From Castor canadensis (Eukaryota > Chordata > Mammalia > Rodentia > Castoridae), in contig NC_133386.1 of NCBI RefSeq assembly GCF_047511655.1, forward strand, positions 171,513,146 through 171,577,145: DNA of 64,000 nt. The letters are read 5' to 3'. Shown here in pieces: positions 23,708 through 34,758 of the stretch (the first letter of the stretch is position 1; each line of letters starts with the position of its first letter). A program made the position numbers and the translations under genes. The notes beneath the pieces are model-generated. The model did not search any database and was not told the DNA's origin. It saw only the letters and a list, made by a program, of their open reading frames with translations.

Positions 23708-24424
23708 GTCTGGACAGTCAGGAGTTCTTGTCAACTCAGAGGCCATAGAGAGTGAATGTCTGGTAACACTGCAGGTGTGAGGGGCAATCTTTGGAATTCT
23801 TAGCCTCCTGGGGCAGTTCGTCTTCTCCAAAGGTATAATCTTAGCCCATGCTGTGCCTTGATGGGCCTCATTTCTTCTGAAAATACTTTTCTTTTTAAAA
23901 GATTTCCTCCTTTCTACTTACCTGCCCCTCATTGAAATCTCACAGTGTGGCTGATGCCAGAAAGATGTTATATGGCCATGGCGGGGGGCTGGAAGGGAAA
24001 TCAAGAAACCATTGGGCTATTTGTACTTATCTAGAACTGTCAGCTCCTACCTCGTGTGGTCTTGGATGATATCTGAGCACACCTGGTGCATCATCAGAAT
24101 CAGGTTCCTGTTGGCTCTGCTGTCTGGCACCACAGAGGGTGGAGCAGGGCAGAACTGCCAATGGGAAGATATCCTGGTCATTGAGAAATAGTCCCTTGAA
24201 GAGGAGGCTGGAGACCAGAGGGCTTGCCCAGAACGGTGTTGTGCTGGAGTGGGAAGAGGCAGTGTGACCCTGGGGCCCACACGCCTCCTCTGTCATGGTG
24301 CACAGTGTAGAAGATCTAGGCAAAAAGGCAGAAGCAGGGAACCAGGTCAGGCTCTGGTTGTGTAAATGACTGAAGCAAGCTGAAGAGGGAAAGGTGTTTG
24401 TGACTCAGTGAAGATAAGTGAACT
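23708..24424. other. Unique noncoding sequence
   Basis: A 98-codon minus-strand ORF (24027-24323) lies here with a second frame open over it. The overlap in two frames reflects low stop density and is not evidence for a gene. No repeat recognised. Confidence 0.5.
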
Positions 24425-24525
24425 CCTGTGTTCCAGACCCTGCTTAAGCTCTGGGCTACGGAATGGAATAAGATGAAGCCCCGGTCTTAAGTCCCTTATT
24501 TAGAGGTGATACTTACAGGCACAAG
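24425..24525 (-). repeat. L2 fragment, antisense
   Basis: 'ctgtgttccagaccctgctt', 'aagctctgggctacggaatg' and 'gatgaagccccggtcttaag' fit the antisense L2 3' end (caggcactgttctaggcgctggggatacagcagtgaac in the usual form). Confidence 0.55.
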
Positions 24526-24829
24526 GCTGGGTTGTTCTACTTGTAAAGGGAGACACACAAGAGTAGTGGCATGAGGATCGTGCTTCAGTTCTCAGTGATC
24601 ACGGGGGGGACCCAGCAAAGAAACCCCCAAATTAACAAAGTAAGAAAGCCTGGCGAATCCTCTTTGTCAGGCATTTACAAAAGGGTTACTTGGAAGAGGC
24701 GTAGGTGGTGAGTATATGAAAGGCCTTGACAGTCCTGTGGACTCAGGCTGATGTCTTCTGTAGGTTGAAAAGTTCTGTTGTGTCACTGTGTCTCAGAGAA
24801 GATATTGTAGTATTTGAGAAAAATTCTCC

Positions 24830-25000
24830 AAGTCAATTTAATTTTTTGTACTTTGTTTTCTGTTTTGTATATTTTTAATGGGCTTCAATATAATATTTTC
24901 ATACATGTATATAAAGTACTTTGATCAAATTCACCCCTATTCCCCTTATGTGTCTCTTCTCACCCCTCCCACTGGTCTCCTTCCTCTGCCCAGACAGACC
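24830..25000 (-). mobile_element. Rodent-type L1 3' end, antisense
   Basis: 'cttcaatataatattttcat', 'acatgtatataaagtacttt', 'gatcaaattcacccctattc' and 'cttctcacccctcccactgg' match the reverse complement of a lineage-specific L1 3' segment. The same segment is found again at 48660-48790. It is followed by an ID SINE. Confidence 0.65.
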
Positions 25001-25020
25001 CTCCTTCCAAGCCATTTTTA

Positions 25021-25103
25021 GTTTTTCAGTACTTGGGTTTGACCTCGGGGCCTCACACTTGCTTAGGCATACACTTTACCTATTGAACCATGCCTCCAGC
25101 CCC
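25021..25103 (-). repeat. ID-type SINE, antisense
   Basis: 'cagtacttgggtttgacctc', 'ggggcctcacacttgcttag', 'gaaccatgcctccagcccct'. A diverged ID element in reverse orientation. Confidence 0.9.
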
Positions 25104-25354
25104 TAAGTCATTCTTAAGTGAAAGCCTATGTCATATGGTTTTCTAGAATATTCTGCAAGCCAAGTAAATAGCTTGCTGCAGGAAAATTGGGGACTTCCTG
25201 CAGATGGCAGGCTAGAAGAACAAGGAGTGAGGGACCCATCTCTTGCTATTTCCACAAAGAGGCCATGTAGAGTTTCCTCAGAACCACTTGGTATCTCACC
25301 TGGACCACACTACATTAAATATTAACTTTCCTTCCTTTTTTTCAAGCTTCAGTG

Positions 25355-25535
25355 CTGCCATTGATAATTGCATGACTTTGGGAAAATTGCTTAACCTCTC
25401 TGAGCCTCTATTTCTTCATCGGTAATGAATAATCATTCCTAGCATAGGGTATTTGTAAAGATTAAATGATTTTAAGGACATGAAAGTGTGTAGTGAACTG
25501 CAAAGTGATATGCAAATATAAGAGTTGGAAATGAT
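25355..25535 (+). repeat. MIR SINE
   Basis: 'tgcatgactttgggaaaatt', 'gcttaacctctctgagcctc', 'tatttcttcatcggtaatga', 'gtaaagattaaatgatttta' and 'actgcaaagtgatatgcaaa' give a clear MIR core and 3' half. Confidence 0.88.
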
Positions 25536-27030
25536 TGTGCCTGTAACCCTATGGCTCAATTTTACACAAGAATGGATTTTCACACTTTGCATAAGTAATG
25601 GAGGCTTCTATATCCAATCCACTTAATCCAGTATCCAAAATCCCCAAACATAAAGTATTCTCCACTATCTAGTCAAGTGTTTCTTGCTGGCCCAAAGAAT
25701 TACAACAAGTACCACTGCCACAGGGCTGGAAGCATGAGACAGAATTCTCAGTCCCCAAATCAATGTGCTCTTTCCCTCTGGTTTCTGATCTGCCTTGTCT
25801 TTATCTCAGTTAAACCCTTTAGCCAGTTGCCAGGTGAAAACTCCTCGATCTTTCTTTTCTACCTCCCATGAAGCTGATAAAAAGCAAGAGGGAACATGAA
25901 GGATGAAAGCAATCCCGAGCCTGCCAACCTCAATTATTAGAGCATTTTAGGCTAGAGTATGGGGTGTGCATATGCTGGGCTCGGGAACAGTGTCGAGATG
26001 GGAAAGACTGAATTACATAAAGGCTCAGCAGACCAGGGTTCTGGTCTTGACATTCACAAGCCATCTCTGTACAACATTTCCGTTACTTGGTAAAGTCAAG
26101 GTTTGGGTCCAACTTAAAGGACCCTGCTTGCTCCTCTGTCGCGGATTCCGTGACTGCTTGTTGTAGACTATCACATCACTCTCAGTCTTGTTATTTCTAG
26201 GGCTTGCCACCAGATGGCAATATTTCCTTAACCCCAAAGTAAGTTTTCAGTCTGGAAAAAAGCCAAGTTTCTTTGCCAAATTTTTCTCTCCTGAACATGC
26301 AAAAGAGTGATAGTCCAAAGCTGTGGAGGAAAGAAAGAATTTTCTTTCTGAACATGTGGGCAGTTTCCAACAGAGCTCTTGCTTGGCGATCTCTCCTCTC
26401 CATGGGAACTGGGGAGCACGGTTGGAATGACATCTTCTGGGGCTGCATACAGCGGGAACTGGGAGATGTTGCAATTAGTGGGTGCTAGGGAGGCTCTGGG
26501 CTAGTGGAGAGGTGGCCTCGCTGGGAGGCCTGCATGAACCCGCAAAACTCTACTCCACAGAGGTGCATCAGAGGTCCTAGTACTGAAGAACCAGATGTTG
26601 TCCAGGCACCTACAGGGCTGTTAAGATGGCCCTGGCAGAATCAGACTCCTTCTCCTGTGTTGGTTAGACAGTGACACCAGTTCAGCCCTGTTCACCTACA
26701 GAGGGGAAAATAGAGAACAGAGGAAGGCAGCTCTCTTGAGTCTATGTCCTTGGCAAATTACTTGTATCCAAACACTGCAAGTGACTTTTCCAATGTCTCA
26801 CGTGGTATACTGTGGCTAGCTCATCTTGGTAAGCCTCCAACCTCCCCCTGCACCAGTGCAGCCCAGGGCATGATACTCTGCGTGAGACTCCAACAGCAGA
26901 TGAATTTGTTCGATGCTATCAAACAGCAGACCAATCCAGCAGGGGAGAAAGGGCATTTAAAAGAATTGCATATTAACTTGCCAAACAAATCCCATAATAT
27001 GATTTTTTTTGCATTTAATAATAATAATAT
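25536..27030. other. Unique noncoding sequence
   Basis: Contains a CTCF-like site at 26205-26219 and overlapping short ORFs at 26197-26488, none with a recognisable product. The 129-codon plus-strand ORF 26744-27133 runs into the MIR at 27035 and is not a gene. Confidence 0.5.
26205..26219 (+). promoter_or_regulatory. CTCF-like motif
   Basis: The string TGCCACCAGATGGCA matches the core of the vertebrate CTCF consensus (CCANNAGRNGGCA) in the plus direction and is close to self-complementary. Flanks are not repeat sequence. Whether it is bound is unknown. Confidence 0.35.
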
Positions 27031-27034
27031 AACA

Positions 27035-27235
27035 ACAGGAAACATTTATTTAGGGCTTCCCATATACCAGGCTTTGTATCAATCACTTGACATCGTTATA
27101 TCATGGGATTTTCCCAACAAAACTGTGATATAGTCATTACTGTTTTCATCAGGTGCAAAGAGGTTCAATAACTTGCCTGAGGTCACACAACTGGAAGGAG
27201 TAGAACGAATATTCATGCCTAACTCTAGATTTCAT
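27035..27235 (-). repeat. MIR SINE, antisense
   Basis: 'gaaacatttatttagggctt', 'ccatataccaggctttgtat', 'aagaggttcaataacttgcc' and 'tgaggtcacacaactggaag' give the reverse complement of MIR, nearly complete. Confidence 0.85.
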
Positions 27236-27714
27236 CTTTCTCATCCATGTTGTGTGGCCTCTTTGTGACACTTTCTCCCCATTTACAGGATCCAATGTAG
27301 AAACATAGAGTTTCTTGTTAGAGCACTCATCATTTTCCTGTTGTGACATGATGGCTCAGTGCTGGAGATTTGGTGACATTAGTGTTAGGACACTCAGAAT
27401 GTGAATGCGTGGGATGATGAGAGTTGCCAACCAGTATCCAAGAACTTATCGTGTCTATGGCTGTGTGGACATGTTCCCTATGCCCGCCAAAGGAGGGACA
27501 GACAGCCCTGGGGACTGAGGGGGTAAGGACACCATGGTGGAAACTCCTGTGCTGAGGGCCTCACTGTGTTGATGTCTTGGCTCTTATTAAAGCATTTTAT
27601 GTACATGACCTCACCTGGGCCTTACAACAGCATGCAGCAAGAACTATTCTCTCCCCATACTCCAGGGAGATGTGTCTGAAATGCAGAAGTCATCCCAAAG
27701 AAATGAATGCCAGA

Positions 27715-27795
27715 GGGCTGGGGAGGTAGCTCAGTGGAAGAGCAGTAGGCCCTAGGTTCAATCCTCAGCACTATGAACAAAAACAAACAAAAACA
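27715..27795 (+). repeat. ID SINE with target-site duplication
   Basis: 'ggctggggaggtagctcagt', 'ggaagagcagtaggccctag' and 'gttcaatcctcagcactatg' then an A-rich tail with AAAC units. The anticodon-side 'ttgcctagcatgc' segment usual for the family is deleted. Flanks ATGAATGCCAGAG (27703-27715) and ATGGATGCCAGAG (27795-27807) form a 13-bp duplication with one mismatch, the mark of L1-driven insertion. Confidence 0.95.
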
Positions 27796-27934
27796 TGGAT
27801 GCCAGAGAAACATGGTCTTTAGAAATCAAGGTTCTTGATTTACTTCAAAAGGTTGTGGAGTTTAAATGAAAATATCTTATTAAGACATAGAAAAATAACC
27901 AGAGCAATATTTACTGGCACAGAAATACAGACGA

Positions 27935-28165
27935 GGCTTTCCAGTCTGACGGATTGGATTTCCAGCTCAACACCCTCTCCTCTCCTAACCGTGTGACCTT
28001 AGGCAAATTACTTAGTCTCTGTTGAGTCTCAATTTCCTCTTCTTCAAAAAAGGGAACATATTATATATGCCCCAAGGAAGCTGCAAGTGCTAAGGGAGAT
28101 TATGTATAGAAAACACCTGGCCGGTCATAGTTTCTGGCTTGCAGTAAGAGCTCAGTAAATGCTAA
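27935..28165 (+). repeat. MIR SINE, near complete
   Basis: 'ggatttccagctcaacaccc', 'gtgtgaccttaggcaaatta', 'cttagtctctgttgagtctc', 'aatttcctcttcttcaaaaa' and 'taagagctcagtaaatgcta' run the length of MIR in order. Confidence 0.9.
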
Positions 28166-28289
28166 TATCCAGCCTTGCTCTAGATCCTTCTTTCCAACCA
28201 TTGTGAGGCCTTCGAGAGTCTCTGATCCTATTTAAAGCCCAGCTATCTGGAGGATTTGTTGAATGCTTGTTGATCTGTCATTCTCTATG

Positions 28290-28412
28290 TCCCACTCATT
28301 GTTTTGCTAGACTCCAGAATTTCAGTAGTAAATTCTCAGGGCTGCAGGAGCCCTGATCTATGATGAGTTAATTATCAATGTTCAATAAATGTTTAATGAA
28401 TAAATAAGAGCC
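28290..28412 (+). repeat. L2 3' end
   Basis: Ends with 'ttcaataaatgtttaatgaa' and a TGAA/TAAA-type tail, the diagnostic terminus of L2. The part upstream is diverged. Confidence 0.6.
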
Positions 28413-29156
28413 AATACAACTATAAAAACCTAAAGCAAAAATAAGTAGGCTTACATGTGCTTTAGATCTTAATGAGCCTTTGTATTTGGGCTACTCAGAG
28501 TCAAATGTGTGCCTCATAAAGATTTTACAAAGGACTTGGAGTGGCATGACCAAAGGAAGAAGGGTTCCAGTGCCTTTCTCTAGGAAACCAGATGGATAAA
28601 CCCCTGAGGCCCCATTTCTTTGGGTTTTATCAGCACCATGAAAGACAATGGGATTGAAATGTTCCATCAAAAATGGAGATCCAGAATGGAAGAGGGAGAA
28701 AGGAGACCATGCACCGGTACCACCTTCCAGGAAGAGAAACTGTGAACTTATAACAGAAAGGCTTTGAACGGGAGTGAAAGGCTTCCTTGAGAACTGGTCT
28801 AGTACCTGAATGCTAAGAGCCACTGGAAAGGTCCCTGTGACCAAAAAATCTCACCTGTAAACACTGCCACATTGTCTGAAGTTCCACCATTATGATTTCT
28901 TTCCCCTGGCAACCAGCTAAGAGTGGTGTCTGGAGATTTCTTATCTGGATTTAACTTCATGTTGCCTCTTGTGGATTTTGAACACAAATGAAATCTGACA
29001 ATGTCTTATTTTTTATTACAAGAGAGATTCATATTCAAACATGGAACATTTGGGGAAAAGGATAAGTCTATAATCTAATCACCCAGAGATAACTATTACT
29101 AAAATTTAGGTATTCCCTTGGCTATTCCCTTTTAATGATATGTGTGTATACATATC

Positions 29157-29230
29157 TTTTGGTGGTACTTGGGTTTGAACTCAAGACTTCACGCTCGCGA
29201 GGCAGGTACTCTTCTGCCCGAGCCACGTCC
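29157..29230 (-). repeat. ID-type SINE, antisense
   Basis: 'tggtacttgggtttgaactc', 'aagacttcacgctcgcgagg', 'caggtactcttctgcccgag'. Retains unusual CpGs (cgctcgcg) in this CpG-poor window, perhaps a young or recently mutated copy. Confidence 0.9.
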
Positions 29231-29284
29231 TATCTAATGAAATGTTTTTTTTTTTTTCTTGTGAAAGTTGATAGTTTACAGCTT

Positions 29285-29590
29285 ACCTATCTTTTCCTTT
29301 ATGGATAATGATTTTATTTCTTATCCAGGAAATATCTTCTAGAGTTTTGAAGAATTCTCCTGTAATTTCTTCTAAAAGCTTTTGTAGAGTTTTGTCCTTG
29401 GTAGTTAAAAATCTGCCTAGTATTGCTTCTGTGTATGGCGGGCAAAGGGACAAGTTCTATTTTTTTCCTGAAATGGATGTCCAGTTCTATCCATCTTTTC
29501 TCTACTATCCCTCAGTTTCTCTTTTGTTGAAAAGTCCATTTCCTACCCTTGGGTGGATCTCTTTTTGATTGCTCTTGAGGTCTACCTGTT
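29285..29590 (-). mobile_element. Old L1 ORF2 fragment, antisense
   Basis: 'gattttatttcttatccagg', 'ttcttctaaaagcttttgta', 'gaaatggatgtccagttcta' and 'cagtttctcttttgttgaaa' follow the antisense of L1 ORF2. It is the leftmost piece of a broken L1 that resumes at about 30381 and 31455. The plus-strand ORF across it is a shadow. Confidence 0.8.
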
Positions 29591-30280
29591 GGATGGAAAT
29601 GAACACACTATACTTTGTTTGGGATAACAACCAACCTCAACATTTCAAGAATGAAAAAAACTAAAAGCTATTTCTTTTTCACTGGGAGGTCACAACTGAG
29701 GCAGGAACTACACCAGGGCAACTGACCTTCTCAAGGTGATTGTGGGCACCACCAAGAGGGCTCTCCATCCAGAGTGGAGGGACAGGAAATGTCCCATGGG
29801 TTTTCAGTGACTCAGCATGAAAACATTACCCATCATTCCCTTCCTCTTCCAGCTTATTTGCTGGAACAAGTCAGAGAGTGCCACCCACCCATGGCTGTGA
29901 CTGTGTCTTGTGCCATGTTCCTGGAAGGGAAGGACACCCAGATATTGGAAAACACTAGTGACGTAGCCTCCGTTTATCTATCCTTGAATGAAAATGACAG
30001 TCTTAATTACTGCAGTTTAATAGGAAGACTCCATGCCTGGTAGAGCAAGTCCTCCAACTCTGTATTTCTTCTTTTAGAAGGTCTTGGCTAGTCTTGAACG
30101 TTGGTGATGCCGTGCCAATTTTAGAAAGTGGTTAAGTTATTTAAAAATTCTGTTGGGACTTTTATAGAAAGCATAGTTTCACTAAGGAAGAATTGACATT
30201 TCAAAAATGATTTAAAATAGTGAGTGATTAAAATAGTGAGTGTTCCAATCCTTTGACATGAATTTCTCTTTCTCTTTCTC
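29591..30280. other. Unassigned sequence between L1 pieces
   Basis: Sequence around 29690-29770 ('ggaggtcacaactgaggcag', 'gaccttctcaaggtgattgt') looks like an interspersed repeat, but I cannot name it. No gene seen. Confidence 0.4.
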
Positions 30281-30360
30281 TTTTGTAGTACTGGGGTTTG
30301 AACTTAGGACTTCATGCTTGCTAGGCAAGTACTCTATCACTTGAGCCATTCCACTAGCCC
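30281..30360 (-). repeat. ID-type SINE, antisense
   Basis: 'tagtactggggtttgaactt', 'aggacttcatgcttgctagg', 'caagtactctatcacttgag'. Preceded by a CTTT/TTTC-rich run that is its tail. Confidence 0.93.
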
Positions 30361-30380
30361 TCAGTTTCTTTTGTTTAATC

Positions 30381-30948
30381 CAAGTCTTCTTTATTTTCCC
30401 TTAAGAATGTTTATAATGTTTTGCCCAGGTGTCTTATATATATTGTGTTAAATTTTCCCTTAGGTTTTTAAAAAAAAATTAACGCTATGGTAAACGTTGT
30501 CCTTACATTTTTTCACTTTTTAAATGTTTGTGTTTAGTATTTAGAAATTTGATTTGTTTTCCTGTTGATTTTATATTTGGTAACCTTGTGAAACTTTAAA
30601 AAATTTTCTGAAATTCTAAAAATGTTGTACAGTTTCCTGTGGATTTTCTACATGGGTAGTAACATAATGACAATTCTATTTCTTCCTTTCTGATCCTATG
30701 TCTTCATTTTTTAATTTTTTTCTTGCCTTAACCCTTGTGCGACCTGCAGATATTGCCGGATAGATGTGATAGTGAGCGCCCCTGTCTGGTCACAGTCTCA
30801 AAGGGACCATGTTCAAAGTTCCAACTATTGTAGATTATCTTTATCACATTATTTATGTGTCCTCCTTTTCCTAGTTTCTAAGACTTTTAAAATAACATAT
30901 GGACTTTGAAGTTTAGCAACTGCTTTATTCTGAATATATTGAGATGAT
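30381..30948 (-). mobile_element. Old L1 ORF2 fragment, antisense
   Basis: 'ttgattttatatttggtaac', 'gtggattttctacatgggta', 'ttctatttcttcctttctga', 'ttcttgccttaacccttgtg' and 'gaatatattgagatgattac' follow L1 ORF2 antisense in order. The last phrase is where a Tigger/MER2-like element interrupts. Confidence 0.85.
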
Positions 30949-31030
30949 TACAGATGTTTCTAGACTTACACTGGGGTTAAGTGCTGATAAACTCATTGTA
31001 AGTTGGAAATAATGTAAGTAAAAAACTCAT

Positions 31031-31118
31031 TGAAGCTGGAGATGTGTTTCAAGTAGTAGAGTTATTGCCTAGAAGCAGAAAGCCCTGAATTCTAACCCCA
31101 GTTCCACCAAAAAAACCA
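31031..31118 (+). repeat. ID-type SINE inside Tigger-like element
   Basis: 'tgaagctggagatgtgtttc', 'gttattgcctagaagcagaa' and 'gaattctaaccccagttcca' with an A-rich tail. A diverged copy; the A box is barely kept. Confidence 0.8.
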
Positions 31119-31322
31119 CAAAACATTTGATATGTTGAACTTTCTGAACATCATAGCTTAGTAACACAGTCACCTTAGATCTGTATTGGTGTTTACCCTA
31201 GTGATCCCATGACTGACTGGAAGCTGTGGCCCACTGCTGCCACTCACAATCTCAAGTGGGCATCTTACTGCAGATGACTAACTCAGGAAAAGATTACAAT
31301 TCAAAATTCAAAGTATCATTTC

Positions 31323-31399
31323 TAGTGGGAGGTGTAGTTCAAGTGGTTTAGTATTTGCCTGGCAAGCATGAGGCCCTAAATTCAAAATCCAGTGTCAAA
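31323..31399 (+). repeat. ID-type SINE inside Tigger-like element
   Basis: 'gggaggtgtagttcaagtgg', 'tatttgcctggcaagcatga', 'ggccctaaattcaaaatcca'. The second ID copy within the same DNA transposon relic, also diverged. Confidence 0.85.
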
Positions 31400-31454
31400 G
31401 CACAATTTCTTTCAAATGTGTATCACTTTCACACCATCATAAAGTTTTTTCTGT

Positions 31455-32560
31455 GTTCTTTGATTGTTAAGGTGGCAAGCCACACTGATTTTCTGGTCAT
31501 TTATTTATACTAGCATTATAATAGTATCCTGGACTAAGCCAAATTTGGACATGATCAGGTTTTCGTTTTATATATTGCTGGTGTTGGCTTATAAGTATTT
31601 TTGTTAGGCTTTTTTACACCTGTGTTCATGAATAAGATTCGTGGATTTTCTTTCTCATGTAGTTCTTACTGAGTTTTGGTATTGCTGTTACTCTACATTC
31701 ACAAAATAAAATGAGGAGTGTACCCACTTTTTCTATTTTTCTGGAAGAGTTCGTATAATGTTAAGTCTTTAATCATTTAATAAAAAAATTGCTTGAAGCC
31801 ATCAAACCTTAACATTTTAGTTTTGACAAGCTTATTTTAAGTTAAAAATAAACTTCTCTGATAGTTATGGAATTATTCAGATTTTCTGTTTCTTCTTCAC
31901 TAATTTTGTTTTCTTAGGAATTTGTCTATTTCACCTGAGTTTTGAAATAGTTTATTTGAAATAAACTATTTGCAGAATAGTTTACCATATCCTCTCCTTA
32001 TCTTGCTAATGTCCTCAACATAAGTAATGTCCTTTTCATTACTGACATCATCTGTGTCTTCCTCATTTTTTCTTGATCTGTCTCAGCAGAGGTTTACCAT
32101 TTTTGTTAGTTATTTTCAAGAACCAAATTCTGACTTTTAAAGTCTTGTCTGTTGTATTTTTCTCTTTCATTAGTTTTTGCATGTATCTTTTCGATTTCCT
32201 TCTCTTCTTTGGGGAGATTATTTTGCTGCTCTTTTTCTAACTTCTGTTCCTAGAACTCCTAAAAGAATAAGTCTGCCCATTATACCCTTCTCATCTTCAT
32301 ATTTCTCATCATTTTGTCTCTTTGCTTTATTCTTGGTGGTTTCTTCTGACTGACCCTGTCAATTCACTAATTTTCTCTCTGCCTGTGTTGAATTTGCTGT
32401 GAAACCCATCTGTTGAGTTTTTCATTTTTGTTATTAATATTTTAAGTGTCAGGTTCTAGAATATAAATTTGATTCTTTTCTCAAATTTATAATGATTCTT
32501 CTTCAGTTGACTGCTGAGATGTTTTGAGTCATTTCTTGTATTAAATCTTTTCCAGTTTCT
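31455..32560 (-). mobile_element. Old L1 ORF2 fragment, antisense (continuation)
   Basis: 'attgctggtgttggcttata', 'gttttggtattgctgttact', 'cacaaaataaaatgaggagt', 'ttctggaagagttcgtataa', then 'agtcttgtctgttgtatttt' and 'ggggagattattttgctgct' follow L1 ORF2 antisense toward its 5' part. It resumes the L1 beyond the Tigger-like insertion. The far end (32300-32560) fades into unassignable AT-rich sequence. Confidence 0.75.
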
Positions 32561-32839
32561 GGTGGTGTGAATGGCTCTGAAAGGCAAAGACTCTCTCAAA
32601 CTTCTGTAGTACTTACCCACATTTCTTTTGTGACATCAATTATTTTCTTACCTCATTATCTACATTTTTAATTATAAAATGTAGTCAATTGATTAATTAT
32701 AGTCAAGGTTCATCAAAGATAAATTTTGTCTAGTTCATCTTTGTGTTTGTCACAGTACCTAGGAGAGTTCTTATGTGAACACTACGAATACATGAGTGGT
32801 TTTAGTCTTACCTACCTACTTCTCACTAATGGTTTTACC

Positions 32840-33315
32840 TTTTGAATTGTTGCCCCATCTTCACTACTACCACTCTCTCCACGGCTCCCTGTGCTCAAGC
32901 TGCTCTGGCTTCCATACTGTTCCCTAAACTTGGAAGTGGACCAGGATCTCAGGGCCTTTGTACTTGCTTTTCCTCTTGCCTGGAATGATCTTCCCTCATG
33001 TTTCAATTTCTCATCTCATTCATCTCTTCTTCAGTGTCATTTCTCCACAGAATTCTCTGACCTAATCATGACAGTATTAGTCCCTCTTACCTCTGCCATT
33101 TTCTATCATATTTTCTATCATATTTTGCTTCATACCACTTATTATAAATGACAGTTTATTATAAATGACCTGGTTTTGCCTATAATCTGTCTTCTTACCA
33201 CTTCATAATCTCTCTGAGGGTAGGCATTCTGATTTTTTTTGTTGTTGTTTGTTCACCAAATGATCTCCAGCTTTGATCAGTGTCAGGGATATAGCAGTCA
33301 TACAAGAAGATGTAA
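32840..33315 (+). mobile_element. L2 LINE 3' region
   Basis: 'ttgtacttgcttttcctctt', 'gcctggaatgatcttccctc', 'tctcatctcattcatctctt', 'tcagtgtcatttctccacag', 'aattctctgacctaatcatg' and 'tctctgagggtaggcattct' match the sense L2 3' region well. It loses the extreme end after 'gtgtcagggatatagcagtc'. Confidence 0.88.
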
Positions 33316-33374
33316 TGATAACTTTTATATAAAATTAAAATTTTTCTTTTTAGAAGTTCTAAAAGTTTAACATG

Positions 33375-33520
33375 TTAGTGTTGTCTCCATTTTGCCGATG
33401 AAGGAGCTGAGGTTCAGAGAGGTTCTTTAATATACCCAAGAAGGCACAGCTAGTGAATGATTGATGTAGGATTTGAACCCAAGACTGTGACTTCTAGCCA
33501 GACAGCCTCACATACATGAC
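33375..33520 (-). repeat. MIR SINE, antisense
   Basis: 'ccattttgccgatgaaggag', 'ctgaggttcagagaggttct', 'aggcacagctagtgaatgat' and 'aggatttgaacccaagactg' give an antisense MIR core. Confidence 0.88.
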
Positions 33521-34299
33521 AAATGCCTGCTGAGACAGTAATTGTTGGGAAGGATAAAGAGAGCAGTGGCACTGCAGAAGAACATCAGCCATTTCTCTTA
33601 TAGGCCAGCAGCCCTCTTGGAACCCCTCAAGCAGTCAGCTTGATCTGTGATTCCCCCACTCTGGCTCCTTCCTCAGATAGTCTGTCTCTGGTGTTTTGTT
33701 AGCCTGACTGAGTTAAACAACAGTATCAGCAAAATAGTGACCAGATATGTAAAGTAATGTATCAGAAAACAGAAAAGGCAGATTGTGAATGACGCAAGAC
33801 CGTCCAGATGTCAGGCACTGTATACTCACACACTTGCCCATTCATGTTCATTTTTTAAACATTTCTGATAAGCTCAACAGATGGACTGCTTCCCTCCGGG
33901 CCTTGCTAAGTGAATTAATGTCAGCATCTGCTGCTTTGGGTTTTCTGATTGGAGCCTACTGGTTTTAGGGAAAAGATAGAAGCTTTTGAGCCAAGGCAGG
34001 GGCAGAAGAACTTCCAAGAACCCCTGGAAAAGACTGAGAAGGACAATCAAGAGTCCACTAGGAACAAAAAGTGACAGGATCCCATTCTGATGGTACCCAT
34101 CAGGTGGCTTAGAAGGGGGAATGGGACGCCACTCACCTGCCCCCCTCTGCAACTTCATGGATGCTTCATTTAGGAACAAATAGGAATGAAACCCCAGACC
34201 CTCTGGGGAGCATGATCAGGATACCTTACATGGAGGGAGCACACCATATAATTGTCCCCATGATCATTTGAAGATGAAGTAGCTTTATTCTCCAAAGCC
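33521..34299. other. Unique noncoding sequence
   Basis: No gene or repeat recognised. The 101-codon minus-strand ORF (33874-34179) has no domain I know. Confidence 0.5.
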
Positions 34300-34455
34300 C
34301 AACTTTGGAGTCAAGGAGAACTTGGGAACTTGGTTAGGAGTTGGGTCATAGCTGAATGACTCAGGGATGGTTATTTAATCTGAGTCTCAGAATTTCTATT
34401 CTATAAAGTGGGAATTATACTACTTCACAGCATGGCTCTGAAGAGTACAGGCAAC
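34300..34455 (+). repeat. MIR SINE, diverged
   Basis: 'catagctgaatgactcaggg', 'aatctgagtctcagaatttc', 'attctataaagtgggaatta' and 'tacttcacagcatggctctg' follow the MIR order. Confidence 0.75.
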
Positions 34456-34654
34456 TATGCACCAATAGCGCCTCAGCTGAAGTAATATGGGTGCCAGTAG
34501 ATGGTACCTCTTCCTAGGTATGAAGTCGGAGAGATTGGGCTTTTTTATGACCATAAACTAGAACTTAATCCCTTATTATTCTTCTCTCTCCTTTTTCAGT
34601 GTGGGCAGGGACAACTTTTTTCTGTCTCATGGAACAGTGAACGTCAAAATCTGT

Positions 34655-34758
34655 TTTCCTAAGAATTATCTGGGTTGCTGGTTAAAAACACACCTTCCTA
34701 GTTTCCATTTCCCAGATTCTCTATTTCAGCCAATAGTGATAAGGGTCAGGAATGCTCC
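34655..34758. mobile_element. hAT (MER5/MER20-like) relic, left part
   Basis: 'aagaattatctgggttgctg', 'gttaaaaacacaccttccta' and 'agggtcaggaatgctcctgc' resemble the hAT-Charlie nonautonomous element reading gaatcacctggggagcttgttaaaaat in its usual form. Its apparent continuation is at 35150-35215, after a LTR-like insertion. Confidence 0.55.

Larger units (their letters stand above)
30949..31450 (-). mobile_element. MER2/Tigger-like nonautonomous DNA transposon
   Basis: Carries 'ctgataaactcattgtaagt', 'ctgaacatcatagcttagta', 'ggtgtttaccctagtgatcc', 'catgactgactggaagctgt', 'ttcaaaattcaaagtatcat' and 'atcactttcacaccatcata', which read in order as the reverse complement of the MER2/Tigger consensus as I remember it. 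Two ID SINEs (31031-31118 and 31323-31399) are inserted in it. No transposase remains. Confidence 0.75.
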
